Source: CAWCTB01 sp963798275
GTDB taxonomy: Bacteria; Acidobacteriota; Terriglobia; Terriglobales; Acidobacteriaceae
DNA: 64,000 bases
Direction: 5' to 3'
Assembly (NCBI GenBank): GCA_963798275.1
Contig: CAWCTB010000021.1
Location: forward strand, 112,527 to 176,526
The translations under genes and the position numbers were made by a program. This document shows, piece after piece, positions 7,089 through 16,515 of this stretch (within the stretch, counting starts at the first letter, position 1; every line of letters starts with the position of its first letter). The notes under the pieces were generated by a model, which did no database searches, was not told the origin of the DNA, and was given only the letters and a program-made list of their open reading frames with translations.

Positions 7089-8846
7089 TTGAGCGAACCA
7101 CTAATGCAAAACGTAGAAGATAGACCGATTCCCGACCAGGCACCCCGCTCTCGGCCGCCCGACGCGCAAGCACTTGATCGCCTGGCTGTAATAGCCGAGC
7201 AGCTGGGCGAAGGTTCAGTCGCCGCCGACGTGCGGCAACTCGTGGCAAGAATCAATGAGGGGCGCTTTTTCGTCGCCTGCGTTGGCCAATTCAAACGAGG
7301 CAAATCCACGCTGCTCGATGCGCTGGTGGCTGAACCGGTACTTCCCACCGGGGTGGTGCCGGTGACCGCCGTGCCCACCGTACTCCGATATGGAAACCAG
7401 CGGACGGCGCGGGTTCTTATCGGCGCAAAGTGGCGAACCATTCCTCCGGACGACCTTCCGCAATATGTTTCAGAAGAATTGAACCCGGAAAACTCGAAAC
7501 ATATCGCTGGTGTGGAGGTCTTTCTTCCGTCGGCGTTGCTCGCCAGTGGCATGTGTCTCGTCGATACACCGGGGATTGGGTCGGTGTTTTCCGGGAACAC
7601 GGAAACTACTAAGGATTTTATCCCGCAGGTTGACGCGGCGATTCTGGTGGTCGGCGCAGATCCCCCGATCTCGGGAGAGGAGCTGGCACTCATCGAAGCG
7701 GTTGCGGTCAACGTGGACGAGATTCTCATCGTCCTCAACAAGATTGACCGTGTCTCGACCGAGGAACGGCAACAAGCGTCGGCCTTCGCGACCCGAGTTG
7801 TGGAAGCTCGTCTTAAGCGAACCATTGGACAGGTTTACGAAGTCAGCGCACTCAACCGGCTTACCAACGCTACCCACACCGACGACTGGAACACGCTAAT
7901 CGAAGCTCTCAGCCAACTGGCCAGTAAATCAGGGCAGGCCATGACTCGTTCGGCGGCCGAGCGCGGCATCCGCCGATTCTCGACTTCGCTGCAGCGCTCG
8001 ATCGATGAACGCGTCCGGGCGTTAACGGAACCGATCGCTAACTCAGAACAACGAATCGTCAAGCTCAGACAAACCATGGACCAGGCTGAGCAATCCCTGC
8101 GGGATCTGGGAGCGCTGTTTTCCGCCGAGCAGATGCGGCTCTCCATGACATTTCTGGCGCGCCGCAAGGAATTTCTGAAGCAGGTTCTGCCCATCGCCCG
8201 AGAAGAGTTCAAGCACGAGGCCCGCGCGGTTACCACCGGGTTTGGTCCGGCGAGGCGGCGCGAGCTCGCAGCGACCGCCCAGGCAGTCGCTCGACGTCAT
8301 GTTAGGCCGTGGTTGGATACCGAGGAGACAGAGTCGGAGGAAATCTACAGCGCGGTCACGCAGCGCTTCGTGAATCTGGTAAACGGTCTTCTGCGGCGAA
8401 TTTGCGAGGAGGAGGGCGCCGACATTTCGCACTTGCCACGATCATTGGAGGAAGAACACGGCTTTCGAACGCGCTCCCGCTTCTTCTTTCACGACATGAT
8501 CACCATCGGGCAGCCGCCCTCGCCGCTGTTGTACCTACTTGATGCCCTGATGGGAGTACTCCACGTCGGTCGCTGGTTCACGAATGATGCGTTGAACTTT
8601 CTGGAACGCCTCCTGGACACCAACGCCTCGCGCGTTCAAGGCGACGTGGAACAGCGTGTAGTGGAGAGCCGTTTGCGGCTTGAATCCGACGTGCGCAAGT
8701 TGCTTCGCGAGGTGAGCCTCTCGGCTGAGCAGGCACTATCGAAAGCCCGAGAGCTGATGGCCGCTGGCACCAGCGCGGTGCAGAGTGAGATCGAGCGTTT
8801 AGGCAACCTACAGGAGCAATTGAACAGTCTTTCGGCTGCCCGCTAA
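7089..8846 (+). CDS. Dynamin-like GTPase, second copy
   Basis: About 585 residues. G1 GQFKRGKST lies near residue 66, followed by the G2 region PVTAVPT, G3 DTPGIGS near 160, and G4 NKID near 217. A long helical stalk follows. A hydrophobic stretch PPSPLLYLLDALMGVL near residue 480 could be the membrane-inserting paddle of the bacterial dynamin family. It lacks the 200-residue N-terminal extension of the first copy and is only distantly similar, so this looks like a heterotypic pair like those known for other bacterial dynamins. Start: TTG 7089, or ATG 7104 (MQNVEDRP); neither has a strong ribosome site. It closes the operon; no clear terminator follows. Confidence 0.88.
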   Translation: MSEPLMQNVEDRPIPDQAPRSRPPDAQALDRLAVIAEQLGEGSVAADVRQLVARINEGRFFVACVGQFKRGKSTLLDALVAEPVLPTGVVPVTAVPTVLRYGNQRTARVLIGAKWRTIPPDDLPQYVSEELNPENSKHIAGVEVFLPSALLASGMCLVDTPGIGSVFSGNTETTKDFIPQVDAAILVVGADPPISGEELALIEAVAVNVDEILIVLNKIDRVSTEERQQASAFATRVVEARLKRTIGQVYEVSALNRLTNATHTDDWNTLIEALSQLASKSGQAMTRSAAERGIRRFSTSLQRSIDERVRALTEPIANSEQRIVKLRQTMDQAEQSLRDLGALFSAEQMRLSMTFLARRKEFLKQVLPIAREEFKHEARAVTTGFGPARRRELAATAQAVARRHVRPWLDTEETESEEIYSAVTQRFVNLVNGLLRRICEEEGADISHLPRSLEEEHGFRTRSRFFFHDMITIGQPPSPLLYLLDALMGVLHVGRWFTNDALNFLERLLDTNASRVQGDVEQRVVESRLRLESDVRKLLREVSLSAEQALSKARELMAAGTSAVQSEIERLGNLQEQLNSLSAAR

Positions 8847-9045
8847 TTACACCCCGGAATCCGCTCAGGCTCCATCTCGCTAGTCACGGACGGGCACGGA
8901 CGCGTTGGGTTCGTTTCACGGAGCCAGGTCGCGTGCTCCTGTGGAACTCTTCCTGCGACGAAAACAGCTATCTCTTCTTGCTTGCTATCTTCTTCCGTTA
9001 GGCCGCAAGATTATGAACAATATGCAACATCCGTTCGGAGGTGAT

Positions 9046-9255
9046 ATGAAGAATTTCCTAGTCGTTACCGAACACCCCGTCGAGCGTGTCCTCCGCGTTC
9101 TTGTCGGTGTCGTTGTCCTCTCCCTTGTCTTCATTGGGCCAAAGACTGCCTGGGGTTGGATCGGCCTTCTCCCCATGCTGACGGGCGTGACCGGTCTCTG
9201 CCCTCTCTATACAATCCTTGGGATCTCCACTTGCTCTAAGAAGTCTGCAACATAA
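9046..9255 (+). CDS. DUF2892-type small inner-membrane protein
   Basis: A 69-residue protein with two membrane helices (VLRVLVGVVVLSLVFIG and WIGLLPMLTGVTGLC). It ends in the family signature GLCPLYTILGISTC. DUF2892/YgaP-like proteins are small membrane proteins of poorly known role. The start is ATG 9046 because a very strong GGAGGTGAT lies just before it; upstream ATGs at 9013 and 9022 have none. A hairpin follows directly and may end the transcript. Confidence 0.85.
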   Translation: MKNFLVVTEHPVERVLRVLVGVVVLSLVFIGPKTAWGWIGLLPMLTGVTGLCPLYTILGISTCSKKSAT

Positions 9256-9261
9256 TGTCAG

Positions 9262-9305
9262 CGGCTAAATGACCACCGGCTAAAAGCCGGTGGGTCATTT
9301 AGCCG
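9262..9305. terminator. Long hairpin between convergent genes
   Basis: Nearly perfect arms CGGCTAAATGACC-ACCGGC and GCCGGT-GGGTCATTTAGCCG enclose a TAAAA loop. One base is bulged. It lies between the stop of the DUF2892 gene and the convergent tsaC gene, whose last codons lie inside the right arm. It has no T-run, so it may act as a bidirectional terminator or be a REP-like element. Confidence 0.55.
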
Positions 9306-10251
9306 CCGCCCTTTTCAGGCGATCGAGCACGCTCTCCCAATCGGCGTACGGTTCCGGAGTCTCGACTGCGATCCAGTCGAGGCTCTCTACATCCAGATCG
9401 TGCAGGGTGGCATAGAGTTGCGCCGCATAGGCTTTCGCATCCTGCGGCATCTGCACCGTTCGCACCGGCCGAGACGGCGGATGTTGCAACTGGAGATAGG
9501 CGCCGCGTCCCTGCTCCGGCACAGCTCCGTCCCGAACTAGGAGCAAGGCGGTCCGTGGACTGTAATGCCTGGGATGCTGGCCCGGCGAAGCATGCGCCGC
9601 TTGCGTCGGCGCATTCTGGATGCGCACCGGGCCGATCAGTGCTTCGATCTCACTGCGCGAGACGCCGCCGGGACGCAAGAGAACTGGTGATTCTCCTGCA
9701 AGAGACACCACCGTCGATTCAATGCCCACCGTGCAAGGTCCGCCATCGAGTATGAAGTCGACCCGATCACCGAGACTCCGGCGAACATGGTCGGCCGTGG
9801 TAGGCGAGAGTTGGGTGAAGCGGTTGGCGCTGGGCGCGGCGACGGGAATATGAGCCCTTCGCAATAACTCGAGAGCGAGCGGGTGCGCTGGCACGCGAAT
9901 ACCCACCGTGGGCAGTCCGGCGGTGACGATGTCCGGGACGGCCGGCTGCTTCCGCAGGACCAGCGTCAGCGGTCCCGGCCAGAATCGTTCAGCCAGGATC
10001 TGCGCGCGCTCAGGCCATTCAGCCGCGACGGTGCTCACCAACTCCACACTGCTAACATGCACAATGAGCGGGCTGGTATTCGGCCTCCCCTTGGCCTCGA
10101 ATATGCGGGCGACCGCATCGGCGTCGAGAGCGTTCGCTCCTAATCCATACACCGTCTCGGTCGGAAACGCGACCAGTTTGCCCGCGCGCAGCAGCGCCGC
10201 GGCATGCTCAATCTGCGCATCGGTGACGCCGAATTGTGATTCGAGATTCAA
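9295..10251 (-). CDS. ywlC: L-threonylcarbamoyladenylate synthase (Sua5/YwlC type)
   Basis: This enzyme makes threonylcarbamoyl-AMP from threonine, bicarbonate and ATP for the t6A modification of tRNAs that read ANN codons. About 318 residues. The N-terminal YrdC domain has LVAFPTETVYGLGANA, KGRPNTSPLIVH, FWPGPLTLVL and PVAAPSANRF. The C-terminal Sua5 domain includes PGQHPRHYSP. The reading frame is open to 10368, but homology begins near LNLESQFGVTDAQI. I therefore place the start at the TTG at 10251, seven bases after the stop of the upstream DUF1906 gene. Confidence 0.9.
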   Translation of the reverse strand: MNLESQFGVTDAQIEHAAALLRAGKLVAFPTETVYGLGANALDADAVARIFEAKGRPNTSPLIVHVSSVELVSTVAAEWPERAQILAERFWPGPLTLVLRKQPAVPDIVTAGLPTVGIRVPAHPLALELLRRAHIPVAAPSANRFTQLSPTTADHVRRSLGDRVDFILDGGPCTVGIESTVVSLAGESPVLLRPGGVSRSEIEALIGPVRIQNAPTQAAHASPGQHPRHYSPRTALLLVRDGAVPEQGRGAYLQLQHPPSRPVRTVQMPQDAKAYAAQLYATLHDLDVESLDWIAVETPEPYADWESVLDRLKRAAAK

Positions 10252-10258
10252 TGGCTGC

Positions 10259-11080
10259 TCAGGGCAGCGGCTCCGTTCTTGCGCTCGACGGGTCGGCGGA
10301 GGTCGCGGTGTCAATGTCGATGTGCAAGCCGGTGCTGGACGCCACTCCGGGAGGATAGCAGTTGCCATCGGGGGCGTAGGTTTTACGGCACGCAGCCGTC
10401 ATCTCCGGTCTGCGGGGCGATTGCGCGTACTGCCATACTTCGGCAAACTTCACTCCGCTGCTCGCCGGGTTCGGCGGTGGCTTCGGATAGACGCAGCCCG
10501 GGGCCGGCCCACACCCGTCGTTGCTGATGAAGAAGTGGATCTCGCGCCCACCCGTATTGTCGCGGATATCGTTCGCCGTCACCACCGAGATGCCCTTCGA
10601 TTCGCGAAACGGAATCCCGGAGCAGTAGATTCCAGCGCGATACCCGCCGCTTGTCACGGTATCGACCCAGGCGTGAATGTAGGCGCGCTGCTCGGGCAAC
10701 ATGCGACCGCCTTGCTCCTGGTCGAGAAAGAGGATCGACTGGACGGGAAAGCCCTCTTTCGTTGCCACTTTGATCGCGGTTTCGCCGTCGCGCTTACCCA
10801 CCCGGGCGGCATCGCCGGAGGCCTTGAGTTCCTTGTATTCGCGCCCGTTGAACAGCAGCAGAAATCCGTAACCCAACTGCTGCAACGCTGCCCGTTTGCC
10901 CTGCCAAGTGTTGCTCGCAGCTCCAGGCGGATTGTTGAGCCAGTATCCGGTGAAGGCGAAATAACTCTTCAGCGTTCGCATAGCGGAGTCGCCGGGATAG
11001 GCGTTGCGGTCCAGGCCAAGATAGGAGCGTTGTTGCGCATGCACCGGAGGAGCGCTCAAAGCAAGCAGGAGCGAGATCAA
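10259..11080 (-). CDS. Secreted DUF1906 (GH25-like) protein
   Basis: About 273 residues starting at a TTG, with a short signal-like N-terminus ending in PPVHAQQ. The YLGLDRNAYPGD start and the TGYWLNNPP, LFLDQEQGG and GYRAGIYCSG segments match DUF1906, a TIM-barrel family related to GH25 lysozymes and Rv2525c. It is probably exported and may act on cell-wall glycans, but the activity is unproven. It lies just upstream of ywlC on the same strand with a gap of a few bases and may be co-transcribed with it. The start is not well defined. Confidence 0.75.
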   Translation of the reverse strand: MISLLLALSAPPVHAQQRSYLGLDRNAYPGDSAMRTLKSYFAFTGYWLNNPPGAASNTWQGKRAALQQLGYGFLLLFNGREYKELKASGDAARVGKRDGETAIKVATKEGFPVQSILFLDQEQGGRMLPEQRAYIHAWVDTVTSGGYRAGIYCSGIPFRESKGISVVTANDIRDNTGGREIHFFISNDGCGPAPGCVYPKPPPNPASSGVKFAEVWQYAQSPRRPEMTAACRKTYAPDGNCYPPGVASSTGLHIDIDTATSADPSSARTEPLP

Positions 11081-11242
11081 GATTACAGACCGGATATATC
11101 CGCCGACGAATGAAGTCTCCAGACATAGCTCGCCAATTCAGGGAAGTGGTCACACTCTGCGTCACAGCAGCAAGGTGTCCAGCAGTTCGGGTTACAGCGG
11201 AGGTCGTCACCTCAGCGGCTAAAAACCTGCCTCAAACCTGCA

Positions 11243-11279
11243 ACTTTGCGGCACGGCTTCAAGCCGCGCCCTTGCAAAG
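11243..11279. repeat. REP-like palindrome
   Basis: Outer arms CTTTGC and GCAAAG enclose an inner GGCTTCAAGCC palindrome. It lies in the 255-base gap between the DUF1906 and threonine synthase genes, which holds no gene. Confidence 0.5.
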
Positions 11280-11335
11280 CAACCTCGAGTTACAAAACAA
11301 CGCGAAGCTACTCTGCTGACACTCAGCGCGCGATG

Positions 11336-12562
11336 CTACTGGGGCGCAATGATGCCGCCCATGTTGCGCGAGGGCGGCAACTTCGGCGCGGCCGCGAACG
11401 CTTCCATGCCCCAGTAGTTCGCCATTGTGTCAAGGTACTTATAGCCTGAGCCGGTGTTGAACAGCACCACCGGGTCCCTCTCGCTGAGGAAACCGTCTTT
11501 GAGCAGCCGCTTGTAGGCGGCCAGCGCGGCGCCGCCTTCGGGAGCAGCGAAGATCCCCTCCGACGTTGCCAGGTCCTTCACGCCTTGCATGATTTCGTCG
11601 TCGCTGACCGCCACTGCGGTGCCTTCGCTTTGGCGCAAGATGTCGAGGATGATGAAGTCGCCGTAGGCCTTGGGGACGCGCAATCCCGCGGCGAGGGTCT
11701 GCGCATGGGGCCACATTTCGGACACTGATTTTCCCTCATCGAATGCTTTAGGGATGGGGGCACAACCATCTGATTGCACGGAAATCATCTTGGGACGCTT
11801 TCCCTTGGAAATCCACCCGATTTCTTCCATCTCCTCGAAGGCCTTCCACATGCCGATGAGGCCGACGCCTCCGCCAGTGGGATAGAGAATCGCTGCGGGT
11901 AGCTTCCAGCCCAACTGCTCGGCCACCTCGTAGCCCATAGTCTTCTTGCCCTCGACGCGAAACGGCTCCTTGAGCGTGGACATGTCGAACCAGCCTTCTT
12001 CGTCCTTGTGCTCGGCGACCATGCGACCACAGTCACTGATCAATCCATCGACCAGCGTAAGGTGCGCGCCGCTGGCTTCAACTTCGATGCGGTTGGCGAT
12101 GGGAACATCTTTAGGCATGAAGATATGTGCTTCGATGCCGGCCGCTGCCGCGTACAGCGCGAGAGCACCACCGGCGTTTCCCGCCGAGGGTGTCGCGAGC
12201 TTTTTCAGTCCGTAGTACCGCGCCATGGTCACCGCCGCGCTCATGCCGCGCGCTTTGAAGGAGCCCGTGGGATTCAGCCCTTCATCCTTGATGAGCAAGT
12301 TGGAGTACACCCGGCTCGGCAACATCGGCGTCAGGCCTTCCCCCAGGCTCACGGGTTCGGGATCGGGCAGCACCGCCGCGTAGCGCCACATGGTTTTGGG
12401 ACCGCCGGTGACGCGGTCGCGCGCAGTGTTGTCCCCCCGCACTTTTTCCAGGTCGTAGCGCACGTAGAGTGGGCCGCCGTCCTTTGGGCAAACATTCTGG
12501 GGCTCATTTGCCGGCAATTTTTCGTGGCACTTGCTACATTCCAGATAAGTAATTTTGGCCAT
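11336..12562 (-). CDS. thrC: Threonine synthase
   Basis: This enzyme converts O-phosphohomoserine to threonine with pyridoxal phosphate. 408 residues. An N-terminal zinc-ribbon-like CSKC...CPKDGG is followed by the fold-type II core. The PLP lysine lies in NPTGSFKARG, the phosphate-binding loop is PTGGGVGLIG, and PSAGNAGGA is the substrate asparagine loop. The length is normal. ATG start at 12562. It is divergent from mutS with about 100 bases between them. Confidence 0.93.
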   Translation of the reverse strand: MAKITYLECSKCHEKLPANEPQNVCPKDGGPLYVRYDLEKVRGDNTARDRVTGGPKTMWRYAAVLPDPEPVSLGEGLTPMLPSRVYSNLLIKDEGLNPTGSFKARGMSAAVTMARYYGLKKLATPSAGNAGGALALYAAAAGIEAHIFMPKDVPIANRIEVEASGAHLTLVDGLISDCGRMVAEHKDEEGWFDMSTLKEPFRVEGKKTMGYEVAEQLGWKLPAAILYPTGGGVGLIGMWKAFEEMEEIGWISKGKRPKMISVQSDGCAPIPKAFDEGKSVSEMWPHAQTLAAGLRVPKAYGDFIILDILRQSEGTAVAVSDDEIMQGVKDLATSEGIFAAPEGGAALAAYKRLLKDGFLSERDPVVLFNTGSGYKYLDTMANYWGMEAFAAAPKLPPSRNMGGIIAPQ

Positions 12563-12663
12563 GGATCAATCCTCAAAAGAACGTCGCAGTTTACCACTCG
12601 GCGCAGGCGCTGCGCGTGAAGGCGAGCCTATTAGCGGGTGTTATAATCCGCGCAATTCCAGCA

Positions 12664-15322
12664 ATGACTGAGCCGTCCACTCCTTTGATGCGGCAATACG
12701 CCGCGATCAAGAAAGAACATCCCAACGCGCTGTTGTTTTTCCGGCTGGGAGACTTCTACGAGCTCTTCTTTGAGGATGCCGTCGTCGCCGCCCGCGAACT
12801 GCAGATCACGTTAACCTCGCGCAACAAAGAGAAAGGCATTGCTGTGCCCATGTGCGGCGTGCCCTACCATTCTGCCGAGAACTACATCGCTCGGCTGATA
12901 CGCAAGGGATTCAAAGTCGCGATCTGCGAGCAGATGGAAGACCCCCGCTACACCAAAAAGATCGTAAAGCGCGAAGTCACACGGGTGGTCACACCGGGTA
13001 CGGCGGCTGACTCGCAACTGCAATCGGAGGAGAACAACTTCCTGGCCTGTGTGGCCTGTGTGCGGGACGAAGTCGGTTTCGCCGCGCTCGACCTGTCCAC
13101 GGGAGAATTTCGCGCCACCGAGTTTCGCGGTCCCGATGCTGAGCGCCGGGTGCGCGAAGAGCTGCTGGTCTTGCGTCCGCGTGAGGTGTTGTTCGCTTCG
13201 TCACTGCCGCTGTTCGATCAGCCGCGGCAATATGCGACGGCTCCCCAGGCCTCGGCTGCGCCCCGCATGACATCGCTGGAAAATGCCAGTTGGGCTGAGA
13301 CTCCGCTCGACGACTGGGTTTTCTCTCCCGACTATGCCATCCCGCTGGTCGAGAATCATTTTGGCGTGCTGTCGCTGGAGGGGTTCGGACTGGCCAATCG
13401 ATCGGCCGCGGCGACGGCCGCCGGAGCCATCCTGCACTACGTGCGCACCACGCAGCGAGGCTCGCTGCATCACGTTGACCGCATCGGCTACTACGAACGG
13501 CAGAACTGCCTGGTGCTCGACGCCGTGACCGTACGCAATCTCGAGTTGATCGAGCCACTGTTCTCCGGCACCGGCGACAGTGTCACGCTCTTCCGTTGCC
13601 TCGATTGCACTGTGACCCCTATGGGCAAGCGGTTGCTGCGCTCATGGATGTTGCGGCCGTCCATCGATCTGGCGGAAATCAATGCGCGCCTCGACGCAGT
13701 CGAATCGATGGTGGCCGACCTGGTTGGACGCGAGGAACTGCGGCGCGCCATGGAAGGCATCATGGATCTGGAGCGTCTGCTCAGCCGCGTGACCCTGGAA
13801 AGCGCGAATCCGCGCGATCTGCTGGCGCTGGCGTTGTCGTTCGGCCGGCTGCCTGGCATTCGCGAAACCTTGGCCCGCGTCCCCGCCGAACGTCTGCAGA
13901 AACTGCACGCCCAGTGCGACGAACTGGCCGACGTGCGCACGCGCGTTCTCTCGGCCATCGAAGACGAGCCGCCCCTGACCTTGACCGAGGGAGGCGTGAT
14001 TCGCGCCGGAGTCGACGCTGGGCTGGATGAGCTTCGCGACCTCAGCCGCAACAGCAAGCAGTACATCGCGCAAATCGAGCAGCGCGAGCGGCAGCGCACC
14101 GGGATCGGTTCGCTCAAGGTGAAGTTCAATTCCGTTTTCGGCTACTACATCGAAATCTCCAAGGCCAACCAGCACCTCGCGCCCCCCGACTACGACCGCA
14201 AGCAGACGCTGGTGAATGCCGAGCGGTTCACCACTCCTGAGCTGAAGGAGCACGAATCGAAGGTGCTGGACGCGCAAGAGAAGATGGTGGAGATCGAGCG
14301 TCGCCTGTTCACGGAACTTCGCTCCACCATCGCCGCCGAGGCGCGGCGCATCCGGCAGACCGCGCTGGCTCTGGCCGAGATCGATGCGCTCGCCGCGTTC
14401 GCGACCCTGGCCGCCAACCGCAACTACTGCCGCCCGCGTTTCGACGACAGCAACGACGTCGAGATCGTCGAGGGACGGCATCCCGTCATCGAGCAGCAGG
14501 ACATTGGCATCACCGCCGATCGGTTCGTGCCCAACGACCTGTATCTGAACGGCACTACCCATTCCGTGCTGGTGATTACCGGTCCCAACATGGGCGGCAA
14601 GTCCACCTACCTGCGGCAAGCCGCACTGATAGCGCTGATGGCGCAAATGGGATCGTTCGTTCCCGCGCGTTCGGCGCGGCTCGGCGTGGTGGACCGCATC
14701 TTCACCCGCATCGGCGCCAGCGACAACCTGGCGCGAGGCCGCTCGACCTTCATGGTCGAGATGACCGAGACGGCGGCCATCCTGAACACCGCCACGCCAC
14801 GCTCGCTGATTCTGCTCGACGAAGTCGGGCGCGGCACCTCGACCTACGACGGGCTGGCAATCGCATGGGCGGCCATCGAATACATCCACGCCCATACCCG
14901 CGCCAAGACTCTGTTTGCGACCCACTATCACGAACTGACCGAGCTCGCCGACCGGCTCAGCGGCGTGAAGAACTATCACGTGTCCGTCAAAGAGAGCGGC
15001 GGAGGCATCGTGTTTCTGCGCAAGGTGGAAGAAGGCGTCCGCTGACAAGAGCTACGGCATCGAGGTGGCCAAGCTCGCGGGCCTGCCATCGGAGGTGATC
15101 GTGCGTGCCCGTGAAGTGTTATCCGAACATGAGAATGCCGAACTGAATGCAGTGAAGCACCTTGCCGCTGAGGGCCAAACGAGCGAAGGTCCGATGCAAC
15201 TGACGATCTTTACTCCGCTATCACAGAAGATCGTAGACCGCATCAAGGGGACCGACCTGAACAGCATCAGCCCGCTGGACGCTCTGAACCTGCTGCACGA
15301 ACTGAAGCGGCAGATCGACTGA
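12664..15322 (+). CDS. mutS: DNA mismatch repair protein MutS, frameshifted near the C-terminus
   Basis: MutS recognises mismatches and is a dimeric ABC-type ATPase. The N-terminal clamp has the mismatch-contacting FYELFFEDA. The core and clamp follow. The ATPase domain has Walker A TGPNMGGKST, an LILLDEVGRGTSTYDG Walker B, and the FATHYHEL switch. The frame ends at a TGA at 15043, within FLRKVEEGVR. The next frame continues at once with ADKSYGIEVAKLAGLP and the normal C-terminus to 15322. Removing the T at 15038 gives EEGAADKSYG, the family consensus. It is therefore either a one-base sequencing insertion or a true mutation that removes the last roughly 90 residues, including helices needed for dimerisation. 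The start is ATG 12664 (MTEPSTPLM); upstream in-frame residues do not look conserved. Confidence 0.92.
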
Positions 15323-15387
15323 GGCGAACCACATTGCGTACCTGATGGCAGGCTCTCGCGCCGCGATACACTTCCCTGTTCACCTTT

Positions 15388-16515
15388 ATGCCCTCAAGAA
15401 GCGCACTCGAGCTTCGCCAACAAGTCGGTCAGTTGATGATCATGGGCTTCGACGGGCGTGTCTGTCTCGGCCCGCCTGCGGTCCATGCTCGGAACCATCA
15501 GCCCGGCAGGCGTCATACTTTTCCGGCGCAACATCGTCGAGGCCGCGCAGGTACACGCGCTGTTGCGCGACGCGCGGAAGACGGTTCCCACGCCGATGTT
15601 CCTCTGCGCCGACATGGAGGGCGGCACCGTCGACCGGCTGCGCGACATCATCGCGCCCATCTCCCCGGTAGCGGATGTGGCGGCCACCGGTTCTGCGAAA
15701 CTCTTTCGCAAGCATGGCAGGCTCATCGGCGACGAGATGCGCTCCCTGGGATTCAATACCGACTTCGCGCCCAGTGTCGACCTTAGTCGCGAGGTCTCGG
15801 CTAAGGTGCTCGGTTCGCGCACGGCTTCAGGCGATCCGGAAGAGACTATCCGCTTCGCGCGTGAGTTTCTGCGCGGTCTGCGCGATGCCAAGGTGCTTGG
15901 TTGCGGCAAACATTTCCCTGGACTGGGCGAGGCCAATCTCGACAGCCATGTTGGCCTGCCTTCGATCGACAAACCCTGGAAGGCCCTGTGGAAGGAAGAC
16001 CTGCTTCCCTATCGCAAACTGCGGCGCGACTTGCCATTCGTCATGGTGGCGCATGTGTCGTATCCGGCCGTTACCGGCGACACCGCGCCCGCATCGCTTT
16101 CGAAGAAGTGGATTTCCGATATCCTGCGTAAGAAGATCGGCTATCGCGGACTCATCGTTTCCGACGATCTTGATATGGGCGGGGTGCTCTCGGGGGCTTC
16201 GATCGAGGCAGCCGCAGTCGGAACGCTCCGCGCCGGGGCCGACATCATGCTAGTGTGCCAAAAAGAAGAGAGCGTCTGGCGCGCCTTCGAAGCGGTCTAC
16301 GCGGAGGCGGAGAAAGACAGGAGGTTCGCCAGGCTCGTCGCTGAGAAGGCTTCGCAGGTGCTGAAGTTCAAGAAGAAGTCGCCGCGAACTGAAGGTCGCG
16401 TCCTTCGTCCGCGCCAACGCCGAAGACGGTGGAAAAATTGCGGCGCCGCGTGTGGGAGTTCAGCGAAGAAGTGCGCCTGACCACGCGGGCGGCTCACGAG
16501 GCGGGCGGACAATGA
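15388..16515 (+). CDS. nagZ: Beta-N-acetylhexosaminidase NagZ (GH3), frameshifted
   Basis: NagZ removes N-acetylglucosamine from muropeptides during peptidoglycan recycling. The first frame gives LRQQVGQLMIMGFDG. Near 15455 the reading moves by one base to SARLRSMLGTISPAGVILFR. It then carries the GH3 core: CADMEGGTVDRL, the NagZ motif GKHFPGLG with the catalytic His loop, and IVSDDLDMGG with the nucleophile aspartate. Near 16375-16420 the frame changes again to PTPKTVEKLRRRVWEFSEEV and ends at 16515, overlapping anmK as ATGA. The intact final stop overlap argues that the gene was recently whole, or is whole in the organism. Confidence 0.85.

Noticed and set aside
12642..12647. TATAAT 17 bases before mutS as a promoter
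   Set aside because: No acceptable -35 box at the right distance.
13642..15048. 468-codon minus-strand frame opposite mutS
   Set aside because: Long only because of high GC; mutS on the other strand is certain.
15031..15050. Programmed +1 frameshift in mutS
   Set aside because: CGC-TGA-C vaguely recalls the prfB site, but tRNA slippage from CGC to GCT is unfavourable and mutS is not known to use it. A plain indel is simpler.
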